A DNA stretch of 51,251 bases from W0P28-013 sp963621145 (lineage in GTDB: Bacteria; Bacteroidota; Bacteroidia; Bacteroidales; Paludibacteraceae): assembly GCA_963621145.1 (NCBI GenBank), contig CAVFDI010000003.1:1-51251 (forward strand), given 5' to 3'. Position 1 is the stretch's first letter, and the number at the start of each line of letters is the position of its first letter. The position numbers and the translations under genes are program-made. The notes beneath the pieces are model-generated. The model worked only from the letters and a program-made list of their open reading frames with translations, searched no databases and had not been told where the DNA came from. Shown piece by piece: positions 7,566 to 15,578 of this stretch.

Positions 7566-9641
7566 TTATCTCAAAATTTTGATAACAGAATTATCAATCT
7601 GCAAAATGTAAATGCCAGCATTTTTCAGCACAAAATTCATCGTTGAGCCACTGCTGATGGCGGTTGCGAGCATTCGTCCAGCAGCGTCGTAGATCGTGAT
7701 GGTGACATCGGTTGGCAGATTTTCGACCACCAGATTTTCACCCGAAATTTTCCAGAAAACATTATCCAAATGCGTTTTCTGAATGGCGGTTTTGCCCGTT
7801 GTTACCTCGTACGGTCCGAGAATGGTCGGAAATTCGCTGCCCACGGGCTGAATGGTGTAGAGATATTTTTCGCCGCACACGAGGTTTTCTATTTTGCAAC
7901 GATTGCCCGTAGCAAGCGTGTCGGCAATGATGTAGCGCGACTCCACCGCCTCAAACGACTCTATTTTGATGTCGGTAATCACCGCGCGGTTACTCTTCTC
8001 GACCCAACAACGCACCGAACCATTGCCGATAGTGTTCGCAATTGTCGCTGTATATAGAGCGGTGTCTTGCGTCAGGCCGATTTCGGCGATTTGCGCTGTG
8101 TCCGTCGCGCCATCGAGCGAAATGGTGAGCCTCGGCGATGCGTCTTTTGCGTTGGCAAAGGCGGCGTGAAAGGTAATTCGTACGCTGTCGCCAAGTGCGA
8201 GTGTGGGCGTGGCTGCAAATCCGCCATTCGAGGCTGAACCAAGGTTGATGAGCCCGCCATTTTGCGATTTCCAACTCATGCCGTTGGTGCTGCGCGACCA
8301 TTCAGTTGGCCACGAAGCAAAATCTTCGTTCAGTGTTTCGACCCACGCTTTTTCGCCAAGATTGCGCATCTGAAAAAGGTTGATTCTGTAGCTCGTGGCA
8401 TCGGCCGATGGTCGCCAACGAATAGTCACGGCCTCGTCGTCGATTTCAGGCTCAAGAGGCTGAAAAATGTCGCGTGCTTCGGCAATGAGCGTAACGCTGA
8501 CGGGCGCGCTCATTTCGCTGCTTTCGAGGATAATTTGCGCAGTGTCGTGCGCTGGCACACTCGATGTGTAGGTGATGGTTTGCGCCTTGCCTTTGGTCAG
8601 ATCAGAAACCGAAAGTTGCTCCGATGGTAGCGTGAAAGTGCCTTTTGTTGCGCCTTCGATGTGCCAACTGATGGGTTGCGTAACATTGCTCGCCTTGAAT
8701 TGCATACGCAGCGATTGCATGGCTTCTATGGTGTCGCCTTTGAAGGCATACTGCTCGCCATGGCGCGGCATAATGAAAAAACATTTGCCAGTAAGTTCCT
8801 CTAAATCAAACAATTCCGCCATTTTCTCGCCCCAAATATAATCAGCAAAAACGGGACAATCGATAAACGGATTGCGGTTGCCCTGAATACGATAGATGGC
8901 TTCGTTGCGGTTCAATTCTTTGTCGCTCACGGGGTCGGCGGCGTGCCAACGGAGCAAAAGTTCTATCGAATAATCGGTGAAAATAGGGTAAGTTGTTTTC
9001 TCTTTCCAAAGAATTTGCCGCATGGCATCGCTGCTCCAAGTGGGGCCACCATCGTTGCCTGCGGTGCAAATCTCTTCGTAGCAAGTTACCACATACATGT
9101 AGGCTCGCGCAAAATCACCTTTGTACTCATCGGCAGGCTCCCACACGCGGTAGCCGCCGGCACTGTAGCCCGAGCGCACCACGCCATTGTCGTACAGGAT
9201 TTTTTGCGATTCGTCCACTTCGCCCATTGGCAGATTGTTTTTGGCCTGCTGATTGGCGGTGGCATCGGCTGGATTCAGGTTGAAAAGATCGCTGTAACAG
9301 CCGTATTTATCGGCATTCACGCCCGACGCCCACCAACTTTTTGGGAAAGCGTGTTCGCGGTCCATGCCCGTAACCGTGGACCCATCGTCGTTGAACTCGT
9401 AGGTGTTGTTCGAGTACATGTCCCACACTTTGCCGTCGGCGCGGCGGTCGGTGGTGGCAAAATACTGCCAAAGATTGTCGTAGCCAACCACTTTCGGTTT
9501 TTTGATAATTTCGTACAACGCAGTTTTCAGCGCGCCTTTGTTTAGACCGCTGGTGGTGGCATAGTAGGTCTGCAAATCGACTTGCGCCGAGACTGCTGCT
9601 ACCGCACAAATGAACGTTGCTATCGTCAAAAATCGCTTCAT
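7566..9641 (-). CDS. Secreted endonuclease I family nuclease with T9SS sorting tail
   Basis: 691 residues. A signal peptide (1-19, ending AVSA) precedes an endonuclease I (PF04231-type) domain at about 25-290. The domain shows DREHAFPKSWW (94-104, His97 as likely general base), DLFNLNPADATANQQ (about 118-132), GDFARAYMYVVTCYEE and the closing IQGNRNPFIDCP. A beta-sandwich follows, then an Fn3-like domain whose strands are interrupted by a jelly-roll-like insert (about 430-590), then a type A T9SS tail (ITIYDAAGRML ... AGIYILQI, last 75 residues). It should be exported by the Por system and cut extracellular DNA or RNA. It directly abuts the thioredoxin-like gene upstream (no spacer) and the lipoprotein downstream. 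Confidence 0.88.
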   Translation of the reverse strand: MKRFLTIATFICAVAAVSAQVDLQTYYATTSGLNKGALKTALYEIIKKPKVVGYDNLWQYFATTDRRADGKVWDMYSNNTYEFNDDGSTVTGMDREHAFPKSWWASGVNADKYGCYSDLFNLNPADATANQQAKNNLPMGEVDESQKILYDNGVVRSGYSAGGYRVWEPADEYKGDFARAYMYVVTCYEEICTAGNDGGPTWSSDAMRQILWKEKTTYPIFTDYSIELLLRWHAADPVSDKELNRNEAIYRIQGNRNPFIDCPVFADYIWGEKMAELFDLEELTGKCFFIMPRHGEQYAFKGDTIEAMQSLRMQFKASNVTQPISWHIEGATKGTFTLPSEQLSVSDLTKGKAQTITYTSSVPAHDTAQIILESSEMSAPVSVTLIAEARDIFQPLEPEIDDEAVTIRWRPSADATSYRINLFQMRNLGEKAWVETLNEDFASWPTEWSRSTNGMSWKSQNGGLINLGSASNGGFAATPTLALGDSVRITFHAAFANAKDASPRLTISLDGATDTAQIAEIGLTQDTALYTATIANTIGNGSVRCWVEKSNRAVITDIKIESFEAVESRYIIADTLATGNRCKIENLVCGEKYLYTIQPVGSEFPTILGPYEVTTGKTAIQKTHLDNVFWKISGENLVVENLPTDVTITIYDAAGRMLATAISSGSTMNFVLKNAGIYILQIDNSVIKILR

Positions 9642-10739
9642 CTACAGCCCCAATTCTTCCAATTTTTCGGCCAACGATTCGTCGTTCAATTTCTTCGCCA
9701 CAATGGTGCCATCGGGCGCAATCAGCATCAAGTGCGGAATGGCATCGACGCCGTAAACCTCGCTCGCAGCCGACTGCCAGCCTTTCAAATCGGAAATATG
9801 ATTCCACGGCAATTCGAGGTCGGCAACGCACTTTTTCCATGCTGCCTCGTTGCTATCGAACGACACGCCAACAATCTCAATTTTGCCAGCATAGCGTTTG
9901 TAAATCTCTTTCAGTTCGGGCATCGATTGGCGGCACGGGCGACACCAACTTGCCCAAAAATCGACTACCAAATAGCGGTCATTACCAACAAAATCGGCAA
10001 GATGCGCCTCGTGGCCATCGAGATTGCGCATTGTGAGGTCGACAAACGGCTTGCCTACTGCCACTTTTTTCATTTGTTCGAGGCGCTCGCTTATTGGCGC
10101 AATGCCAGGCTGACAAAGGAAATTTTCGCCAGCGGCTTCCATTATCTCGATTTGCTGCTCATCGTCGAGCATGCGGTAGATTTGCACAAAAACGAGTGCG
10201 CCAGCGGCATCGCTGTTGTGCAGTTTTATGTAGTCGACCATTTTTTCGGTCAATTCGTCGGACAAGCGGTCGTATTCCTCCTCAATTTGATGTTGAAGTG
10301 GCAGATTATCGTCGCTCATCGCATAGATTTGATAGAGCGAGTCGAGCGCATTTTCTGCATCACGAACAAGGTCGAGATATTGCTGCACGGCGTCGTTTTG
10401 CGGAGTGCCGCCCACAGTGGCTTCGCGCCCGTTGTAGTTGACGAAAATTTTGCCATTTTCGAGTATTACTGGCACAATCATTTCGCGGTTGCCTGGCTTT
10501 TCAATCAGCAGTTGGCGATAGAAAACTGTGTCCTGCGCGCCTTTGAATTTGAATGCGCCATTTTCGATTGCGGTGCTGTCGTCCATCACAAGGTCGCGCC
10601 CGTTGAAGTGTGCCAAATAGGCCGTTCCGCCGTTCCATTCATCTGGTACAGAGGCATTTAGTGTATATTTATTGGCTTTCTGGCAGCCCATTGTCACAGC
10701 GCAAAGTGCGCAAAGCGTAAAAAATTTCAGGTGTTTCAT
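9642..10739 (-). CDS. TlpA/ResA-like thioredoxin-fold lipoprotein with DUF4369 N-domain
   Basis: 365 residues. The lipobox is VTMGC (Cys19). Residues about 24-120 resemble the DUF4369 domain common in Bacteroidetes peroxiredoxin-like lipoproteins (YLAHFNGRDLVMDDSTAIENG). The C-terminal 140 residues form a thioredoxin fold with DFWASWCRPCRQSMPEL, a WCxxC redox centre, and a cis-Pro region around DAIPHLMLI. Such proteins work in the periplasm as thiol-disulfide reductases or cytochrome c maturation helpers. Here the gene is immediately upstream of a secreted endonuclease that contains several cysteines, which suggests, as inference, a role in its oxidative folding. The start at 10739 is set by the signal peptide. 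Confidence 0.88.
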   Translation of the reverse strand: MKHLKFFTLCALCAVTMGCQKANKYTLNASVPDEWNGGTAYLAHFNGRDLVMDDSTAIENGAFKFKGAQDTVFYRQLLIEKPGNREMIVPVILENGKIFVNYNGREATVGGTPQNDAVQQYLDLVRDAENALDSLYQIYAMSDDNLPLQHQIEEEYDRLSDELTEKMVDYIKLHNSDAAGALVFVQIYRMLDDEQQIEIMEAAGENFLCQPGIAPISERLEQMKKVAVGKPFVDLTMRNLDGHEAHLADFVGNDRYLVVDFWASWCRPCRQSMPELKEIYKRYAGKIEIVGVSFDSNEAAWKKCVADLELPWNHISDLKGWQSAASEVYGVDAIPHLMLIAPDGTIVAKKLNDESLAEKLEELGL

Positions 10740-10742
10740 AAT

Positions 10743-10793
10743 TCTATTTCAAATTTCAAATAATTAAGTAATTGGGAATTAGGCAATTAGTCA
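10743..10793. repeat. Composite intergenic repeat, short copy
   Basis: Two TTTCAAA heptamers, then AATTAAG, AATTGGG and AATTAGG units that run into the complement of the restriction enzyme's TGA stop (10791-10793). The arrangement and orientation are the same as at 5641-5728 and 6527-6612. Confidence 0.7.
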
Positions 10794-11468
10794 TTTTTTT
10801 TCTCTTTGAGCCTTTTTTAAATCGGCAATTAGTTTATCGAAGAGTTTTACTTTGCTGCTAGTTTCAATTTTTCGGTCGGTTAGCACATAACTGCCATCAA
10901 GATCAGTTTCGACTATTGCTCGACCTTTTTTGCATGGTTTCATAATGTCGAGTGTGCCATCTTCGTCAGGTGTCACAAAAAACACTTTAATGTGGCGTTT
11001 GTGCTTGTCTTCCTGCAGTTTAAACTTCCAATAACCCGTCTGCGCAATGCGTTCGCGTAGAGTAACTTTCACCGAAAGTAGCGCAACTACATCGCCATTT
11101 TTCGGGTTGAAAACAATGATGTCGACATCAGGCAAATGGCAACCAAATTCTGCATAGTCAATCAGCAGATTTTTCTTTACTGTCCAAAGGATATCGGGCA
11201 ATTTAGTACTTACAGTGCGCTCCAAAAGATTGCCATTCACCTCCTCTAATCCTATTTCGTGTATGCCATCGACAATGATATGTTCGATGAGTTTTTCTAA
11301 ATTTTTTCCTTTGAACGAACGCCATGACTGCTCATAATCAGCACCCTTAAAATCTTTTTTATGCTGTTTCTTGGCATCGTTCAAAATCTCCGAAACATGC
11401 TTGAAAGTGTCTTTCCCATACAATTTTTTCTTTTTCTCATAGAGTTTTTCTAAATCTTCGTAGGTCAT
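10791..11468 (-). CDS. Type II restriction endonuclease (PD-(D/E)xK fold, probably BsaWI family)
   Basis: 225 residues, rich in Lys. An N-terminal helical part holds SWRSFKGKNLEKLIEH (about 48-63). The presumed catalytic core is LPDVDIIVFN (112-121) followed by LLSVKVTLRER (131-141), which gives a PD...D plus S-V-K arrangement, then QTGYWKFKL. This layout resembles BsaWI-type enzymes, whose founder recognises WCCGGW; the target here cannot be read off the sequence. Its ATG overlaps the methyltransferase stop by 4 bases (ATGA), so the methyltransferase is translated first. Base composition is AT-rich compared with cysS next to it, suggesting acquisition as a unit. Confidence 0.75.
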   Translation of the reverse strand: MTYEDLEKLYEKKKKLYGKDTFKHVSEILNDAKKQHKKDFKGADYEQSWRSFKGKNLEKLIEHIIVDGIHEIGLEEVNGNLLERTVSTKLPDILWTVKKNLLIDYAEFGCHLPDVDIIVFNPKNGDVVALLSVKVTLRERIAQTGYWKFKLQEDKHKRHIKVFFVTPDEDGTLDIMKPCKKGRAIVETDLDGSYVLTDRKIETSSKVKLFDKLIADLKKAQREKK

Positions 11469-12766
11469 AGTTTTTCCATTATGATGATATATTCTGTTGG
11501 ATAAGCCATTTTTATGTTATCGTCCGATGCTTTGCCAAAGCGACCAGTTTCTGGATTGCGTGTCGATGGCAGCATTTTCGATGGAATTTCGCGCTTAATT
11601 ATTTTGTGTGTTGTGAATCCAATATTTTCAAATTGTTCTTGAAAAACTTCAGCATTTTTTATTTTAACTCCCTGAAATTCAGTATTTCCAATAACTACAC
11701 ACGCTTTACCACCTTGTTTCAAAACACGCTTCATTTCTTGAAAAGTTTCAAGCATGTCAGCATAATAATTGCAAACTTCATCGCGCTTTTTGCTTTTTAA
11801 CTGTCCAACAATTTCATCTGCGATTTTGCTTTTCAAGTCAATTTTTTCACGTTTTTTATACGAGCTTCCGATAAATTTTTGCCGAAAATCAGGAAGATCC
11901 TTCATAAAACCAAGCCAGAGCGATGGCAGTTGATGCAGGTCGGCATATTCGTATGAGGTAACATACGGCGGAGAAGTTACAATGAGGTTTGCTTTCTCGT
12001 TGGCACATGGTAAATGACGCGAATCAGAACACTGAACTATGCGAAATTGGTCGATATTTTCTCTAATTTCAGATTTCAGCACATTTACAAATTCGTAATG
12101 GTGTTTTATCATTTTGCGCGATTGAGTCATGAATAGATCGACTGGGTCATAGGTCTTTTTCTTGAAATCACGAGTTGGTTTCACACTTTTTTGCATCCAA
12201 ATAGAGGCAGTTTTCAGAATTTGTGCAAATGCTACCAAAAAAAAGTTGCGCACATCTGCATTTTCAATCTCTAAAATCCTATCAAGCAGAATTGCCAATT
12301 TTTCCTTTTGTTCAGGTATAAACCAATAGTCGATACGCTCGTTTTGAGCAATATCTTTCAACGATTTTTCACGATACTCGTAAAATTTTTCGCCCGTACG
12401 AAATTTCAAATCCACCTTTATTCTCTCAAATTCTTCTCCAAGTTCAAGGTTTTCAATTGGCGTGGTCTTTACTTTCGATAGTAGGTTTGCAATTTCGTTT
12501 ATGTCCGTGCCAATGCCAATTCTGCCATTTACAATAGCCTCGACAATGGTTGTTCCGCTCCCCATAAAAGGATCGATTACAATGTCACCTTCTTGGCTAT
12601 ATTCGCAGATAAGTCGGCTAGCAAGTTGCGGGATGAATTTAGCTGGGTAAGTATAGTATCCGTGCGTAATATAAGCCGTATCTTTTATCGTTTTATCCGA
12701 AAAAGACCACGAATAATCAATCTCCATTTTCGAAAAATCATTCAACATTCTGTCACTTTTCTGCAT
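11465..12766 (-). CDS. DNA methyltransferase (N4-cytosine or N6-adenine) of the type II R-M system
   Basis: 433 residues. Motif order is X (AYITHGYYTYPAKFIPQLAS, residues 31-50), I (DPFMGSGTT, 65-73, SAM binding), D88-I89-N90 after the next strand, then a helical insert of about 170 residues, and only then motif IV TSPPY (264-268, catalytic). A C-terminal methyltransferase segment follows (GGKACVVIGNT). TSPPY with aromatic Tyr favours an amino-methyltransferase, N4-C more than N6-A. It protects host DNA against the nuclease encoded downstream with a 4-base overlap. Internal ATGs at residues 7 and 14 are alternative starts. The gene is AT-rich, unlike neighbouring housekeeping genes. Confidence 0.85.
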   Translation of the reverse strand: MQKSDRMLNDFSKMEIDYSWSFSDKTIKDTAYITHGYYTYPAKFIPQLASRLICEYSQEGDIVIDPFMGSGTTIVEAIVNGRIGIGTDINEIANLLSKVKTTPIENLELGEEFERIKVDLKFRTGEKFYEYREKSLKDIAQNERIDYWFIPEQKEKLAILLDRILEIENADVRNFFLVAFAQILKTASIWMQKSVKPTRDFKKKTYDPVDLFMTQSRKMIKHHYEFVNVLKSEIRENIDQFRIVQCSDSRHLPCANEKANLIVTSPPYVTSYEYADLHQLPSLWLGFMKDLPDFRQKFIGSSYKKREKIDLKSKIADEIVGQLKSKKRDEVCNYYADMLETFQEMKRVLKQGGKACVVIGNTEFQGVKIKNAEVFQEQFENIGFTTHKIIKREIPSKMLPSTRNPETGRFGKASDDNIKMAYPTEYIIIMEKL

Positions 12767-12796
12767 TAAATGGTGGCAACATCTACTAATTTCACA

Positions 12797-12838
12797 AATA
12801 GTTAAGTAATTGAAAATTAGGCAATTAAATAATTATCA
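12797..12838. repeat. AATT-octamer intergenic repeat after cysS
   Basis: Units AATAGTTAAG, TAATTGAAAATTAGG and CAATTAAATAATTA run directly into the complement of the cysS stop codon (12836-12838). It belongs to the stop-anchored repeat class. Confidence 0.65.
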
Positions 12839-14302
12839 CAGCTTCCACTCGTATCCGTCTTTGGTGTCTTTTATACTGAAACCGAGGGCGGTCAGTTCGT
12901 TGCGAATGCGGTCGGCCGTAGCCCAATCTTTGTTTTGCTTGGCTTGCAGACGCAGGTCGAGCAACAGATCCACGGCTTTGCGATAGGCTTCGTTGTTGCT
13001 GCTTTCGCTGTCGGTTTGCAGACCGAGAATCTCCTCCACAAAAAGATGAAAAACGCTCTTCAGCTCGTCCAAATCTTCCGCGCTAATTGTGGCTTTGCCA
13101 TCGTGAACGCTGTTTATGGCTTTGGCGGCATCGAATAGGTGCGAAATCACGATTGGCGTGTTCAAGTCGTCGCACATGGCCTCTTCGCAACGCTGGCGCA
13201 ACCCTTCCACATCGACACTCGAAGTGGCTGCTGGCGCAATATGTTGCAGGCGTTCGTAGGCCTCGGTCAGTCGCGCCAAACCGCGCTCCGAAGCCACAAG
13301 AGCCTCGTTGCTAAAGTCGAGCGTGCTGCGGTAGTGCGCTTGCAGAATGAAAAATCTGATGGTCATTGGCGCAAATGGCTGCGACAGCAGTTCGTGCGAA
13401 CCAGTGAAAAATTCGTCGAGCGTGATAAAGTTGCCAAGGCTCTTGCCCATCTTCTGCCCGTTGATAGTTATCATGTTGTTGTGCATCCAGTAATGCACGC
13501 TTTCGTGGCCGAGTGCCGCCACGCTTTGAGCAATTTCGCATTCGTGGTGCGGGAACATCAAATCCATGCCGCCGCCGTGAATATCGAACTCTTCGCCAAG
13601 ATATTTCGTTCCCATGGCCGAGCATTCTATGTGCCAGCCGGGGAAGCCTTCGCTCCATGGACTAGGCCAATGCATGATGTGCTCGGGTGCAGCTTTTTTC
13701 CAAAGGGCGAAATCGACACTACGGCGTTTCTCTTCCTGACCATCGAGTTCGCGCGTGGTCGAGAGTTGTTCGTCGATGTTGCGCCCCGAAAGTCGCCCAT
13801 AACGATGCGTTTGGTTATATTTTTCTACATCGAAATAGACCGAGCCATTGCTTATGTAGGCATAGCCGTTGTCCAGAATTTTCTTGGTAAATTCTATCTG
13901 CTCGATGATGTGTCCCGAAGCGTGCGGTTCAATGCTTGGCGGCAACACATTCAGTCGTTCCATGGCTTTGTGGTAGCGGCGTGTGTAGTTTTCGGCCACC
14001 TCCATCGGTTCCAATTTTTCGAGACGCGCTTTTTTGGCTATCTTGTCCTCGCCATCGTCGGCATCGTGTTCCAAATGTCCCACATCGGTAATGTTGCGCA
14101 CATAGCGCACTTTGTAGCCAAGGTGTGTGAGGTAGCGATAGAGCACATCGAAGGTGATGGCTGGGCGCGCGTGTCCCAAATGACCATCGCCATACACGGT
14201 TGGACCGCAAACATACAGTCCCACATGCGGTGCATGCAGCGGACGAAAAAGCTCTTTTTGTCGAGTCAAGGTGTTGTAAATCAACAAATTATTATCTGCC
14301 AT
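12836..14302 (-). CDS. cysS: Cysteinyl-tRNA synthetase
   Basis: 488 residues, a full-length class I synthetase. Signature elements are the N-terminal CGPTVYGDGHLGHAR (31-45; Cys and later Cys/His ligands for zinc, HIGH variant HLGH), WHIECSAM with zinc-binding HHECE nearby, and KMGKSLGNF (KMSKS equivalent, about residues 280-290). It charges tRNA-Cys in the cytoplasm. The start at 14302 gives the standard MADNNLLIYNTLTRQKELF N-terminus. A promoter is visible at 14347-14377. The next genes downstream (the R-M pair, 70 bases away) are probably separate insertions. Confidence 0.97.
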   Translation of the reverse strand: MADNNLLIYNTLTRQKELFRPLHAPHVGLYVCGPTVYGDGHLGHARPAITFDVLYRYLTHLGYKVRYVRNITDVGHLEHDADDGEDKIAKKARLEKLEPMEVAENYTRRYHKAMERLNVLPPSIEPHASGHIIEQIEFTKKILDNGYAYISNGSVYFDVEKYNQTHRYGRLSGRNIDEQLSTTRELDGQEEKRRSVDFALWKKAAPEHIMHWPSPWSEGFPGWHIECSAMGTKYLGEEFDIHGGGMDLMFPHHECEIAQSVAALGHESVHYWMHNNMITINGQKMGKSLGNFITLDEFFTGSHELLSQPFAPMTIRFFILQAHYRSTLDFSNEALVASERGLARLTEAYERLQHIAPAATSSVDVEGLRQRCEEAMCDDLNTPIVISHLFDAAKAINSVHDGKATISAEDLDELKSVFHLFVEEILGLQTDSESSNNEAYRKAVDLLLDLRLQAKQNKDWATADRIRNELTALGFSIKDTKDGYEWKL

Positions 14303-14346
14303 AATGTTGTGAAAATTATTTTTTCGGAAGTGAAATAATCAACCTA

Positions 14347-14377
14347 CAAAGTTACGAAAAATTCGTGAGAGTAGAAA
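14347..14377 (-). promoter_or_regulatory. Promoter of cysS
   Basis: On the minus strand: TTTC (14377-14374), a 19-base spacer and TAACTTTG (14354-14347). The -7 box is perfect and the -33 box matches three of four bases. The start site would be near 14341, about 40 nt before the cysS ATG. Confidence 0.6.
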
Positions 14378-14458
14378 ATTGCGTAATTTTGGGAAACTTT
14401 TTGCGAGTTACACCATTTATTTTGACTAATTTTGTCGGCTGAAAGAGTAGCAGAAAAT

Positions 14459-15208
14459 ATGAGTGATGAAATTCTGAATATATCGAATAAAGAGCTGCAT
14501 TTAGGTGCGATTTGTCCCGCTTTATTTGTCGCTATAGCAAACAAACAACCACTATCTACAAAAAATGCACTCTTGTCTGCGTTGTTCGAAATGTACAATG
14601 CATGTCAACAGACGAAGTCTTTAAGACTAAATCGATCGATATCTTTCAAATTGGCCGAGCAATCTGTTGACGAAACTGTCCATTACATAGAGAAAAATTT
14701 GGCAGACAATTGCCCATCAATCAAGCACTTAGCACAATCCATCTCTTATCTTTTGGACGAATTAATTTGCAATATGCAACAACACGCAAAAGCGGAGTTT
14801 GGGCTTGCTTATGTTTCGTATAACACAGACACAAAAACTATCGACATAGCATTAGCCGATAATGGAATTACAATATATGGCAGTTATGTAAACACAAACA
14901 AATATCTGAACATTATTGGCGAAAGTGACGCGCGAGCATTAGGATTAGCACAGGAAGGATATTCCACAAAAGATCTACCTGATGCCGAAAATCGTGGTTA
15001 TGGCCTTTCGTCGAATATAAAAATGGTAACAGAAGGGTTAGGCGGAGAATTTGCGATAATTTCGGGTAACGCCATGTCGCTTTTTACTTCTGAAAAGAAA
15101 AAATTGCTCTCACTTCCCAATCAAATTGAATGGAATGGAACTGCAGTTATTGCACGCATCCCTATTGAAATTCCGCAGACTTACAATTTTTACAACTATA
15201 TCGCCTGA
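14459..15208 (+). CDS. GHKL-type ATP-binding protein (anti-sigma/partner-switch kinase-like)
   Basis: 249 residues from ATG 14459. An upstream in-frame TTG at 14432 sits within a promoter-like TAATTTTG (14427-14434) and is rejected as a start. The C-terminal half is a histidine-kinase-like ATPase: N-box LLDELICNMQQHA, G1-box IDIALADNGI and G2-like RGYGLSSNIKMV. There is no transmembrane segment, receiver or phospho-acceptor His domain, so it resembles cytoplasmic SpoIIAB/RsbW-like proteins rather than a two-component sensor. The N-terminal about 90 residues (ELHLGAICPALFVAIANKQP) are of unknown kind. Its stop is two bases before the STAS-like gene, indicating a functional pair. AT-rich composition separates it from cysS and yitT on either side. 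Confidence 0.8.
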   Translation: MSDEILNISNKELHLGAICPALFVAIANKQPLSTKNALLSALFEMYNACQQTKSLRLNRSISFKLAEQSVDETVHYIEKNLADNCPSIKHLAQSISYLLDELICNMQQHAKAEFGLAYVSYNTDTKTIDIALADNGITIYGSYVNTNKYLNIIGESDARALGLAQEGYSTKDLPDAENRGYGLSSNIKMVTEGLGGEFAIISGNAMSLFTSEKKKLLSLPNQIEWNGTAVIARIPIEIPQTYNFYNYIA

Positions 15209-15210
15209 TT

Positions 15211-15546
15211 ATGAAGAAGATAATTAAACTACAAGAGCTTTACGGTGATCAAATTCGCACACGCAAAAACATGGAAAATTTGAGTGCCACATTGCAGTCG
15301 GATAATGAATATTTGTTCGATTTAGAGGGCGTGAATTTTATATCTCGATCGGCAGCAGACGAATTGTACAACATGCTACATAGTGACAAAAAAATTGCGC
15401 TCATTCATGCCGAACCTTTTGTCCAAAAAATGATTGATGCGGTTACCATGGGTCGTTTTCTTCCGCGCCAAAGACCAACATCCTCAATTCCCATAATTGA
15501 ATGCACCACAATTGAAAGTTTGGTACGCGAACTAGTTGCGCAATAA
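15211..15546 (+). CDS. STAS-like (DUF4325) protein, partner of the ATPase
   Basis: 111 residues. NEYLFDLEGVNFISRSAADELYNML (about 36-60) is the beta-alpha core of a STAS-like DUF4325 domain. FISRSAADEL stands where anti-anti-sigma factors carry their phosphorylatable Ser, and serines are present here. With the GHKL ATPase two bases upstream it makes a two-gene module that resembles a SpoIIAA/SpoIIAB-type partner switch, but no sigma factor or phosphatase lies next to it. What it controls is unknown. The family call comes from the motif and the context. A direct effector role, for example in phage defence, is equally possible. Confidence 0.75.
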   Translation: MKKIIKLQELYGDQIRTRKNMENLSATLQSDNEYLFDLEGVNFISRSAADELYNMLHSDKKIALIHAEPFVQKMIDAVTMGRFLPRQRPTSSIPIIECTTIESLVRELVAQ

Positions 15547-15578
15547 ATTTATTTGAAATTTTCGTTTCCACACAAAAC

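Noticed and set aside
13139..14338. Long open frame antisense to cysS, and similar ones antisense to leuS (21989-23071), the porin (40348-41676), the large nuclease (47089-48468) and the EF-G paralog (48694-50061)
   Set aside because: They mirror real genes, have no initiation context or recognisable domains, and arise because the sense genes rarely use codons that give stops on the other strand.
14432..14458. TTG start extending the ATPase by nine codons
   Set aside because: The codon overlaps a TAATTTTG -7-like box, and ATG 14459 is the natural start.
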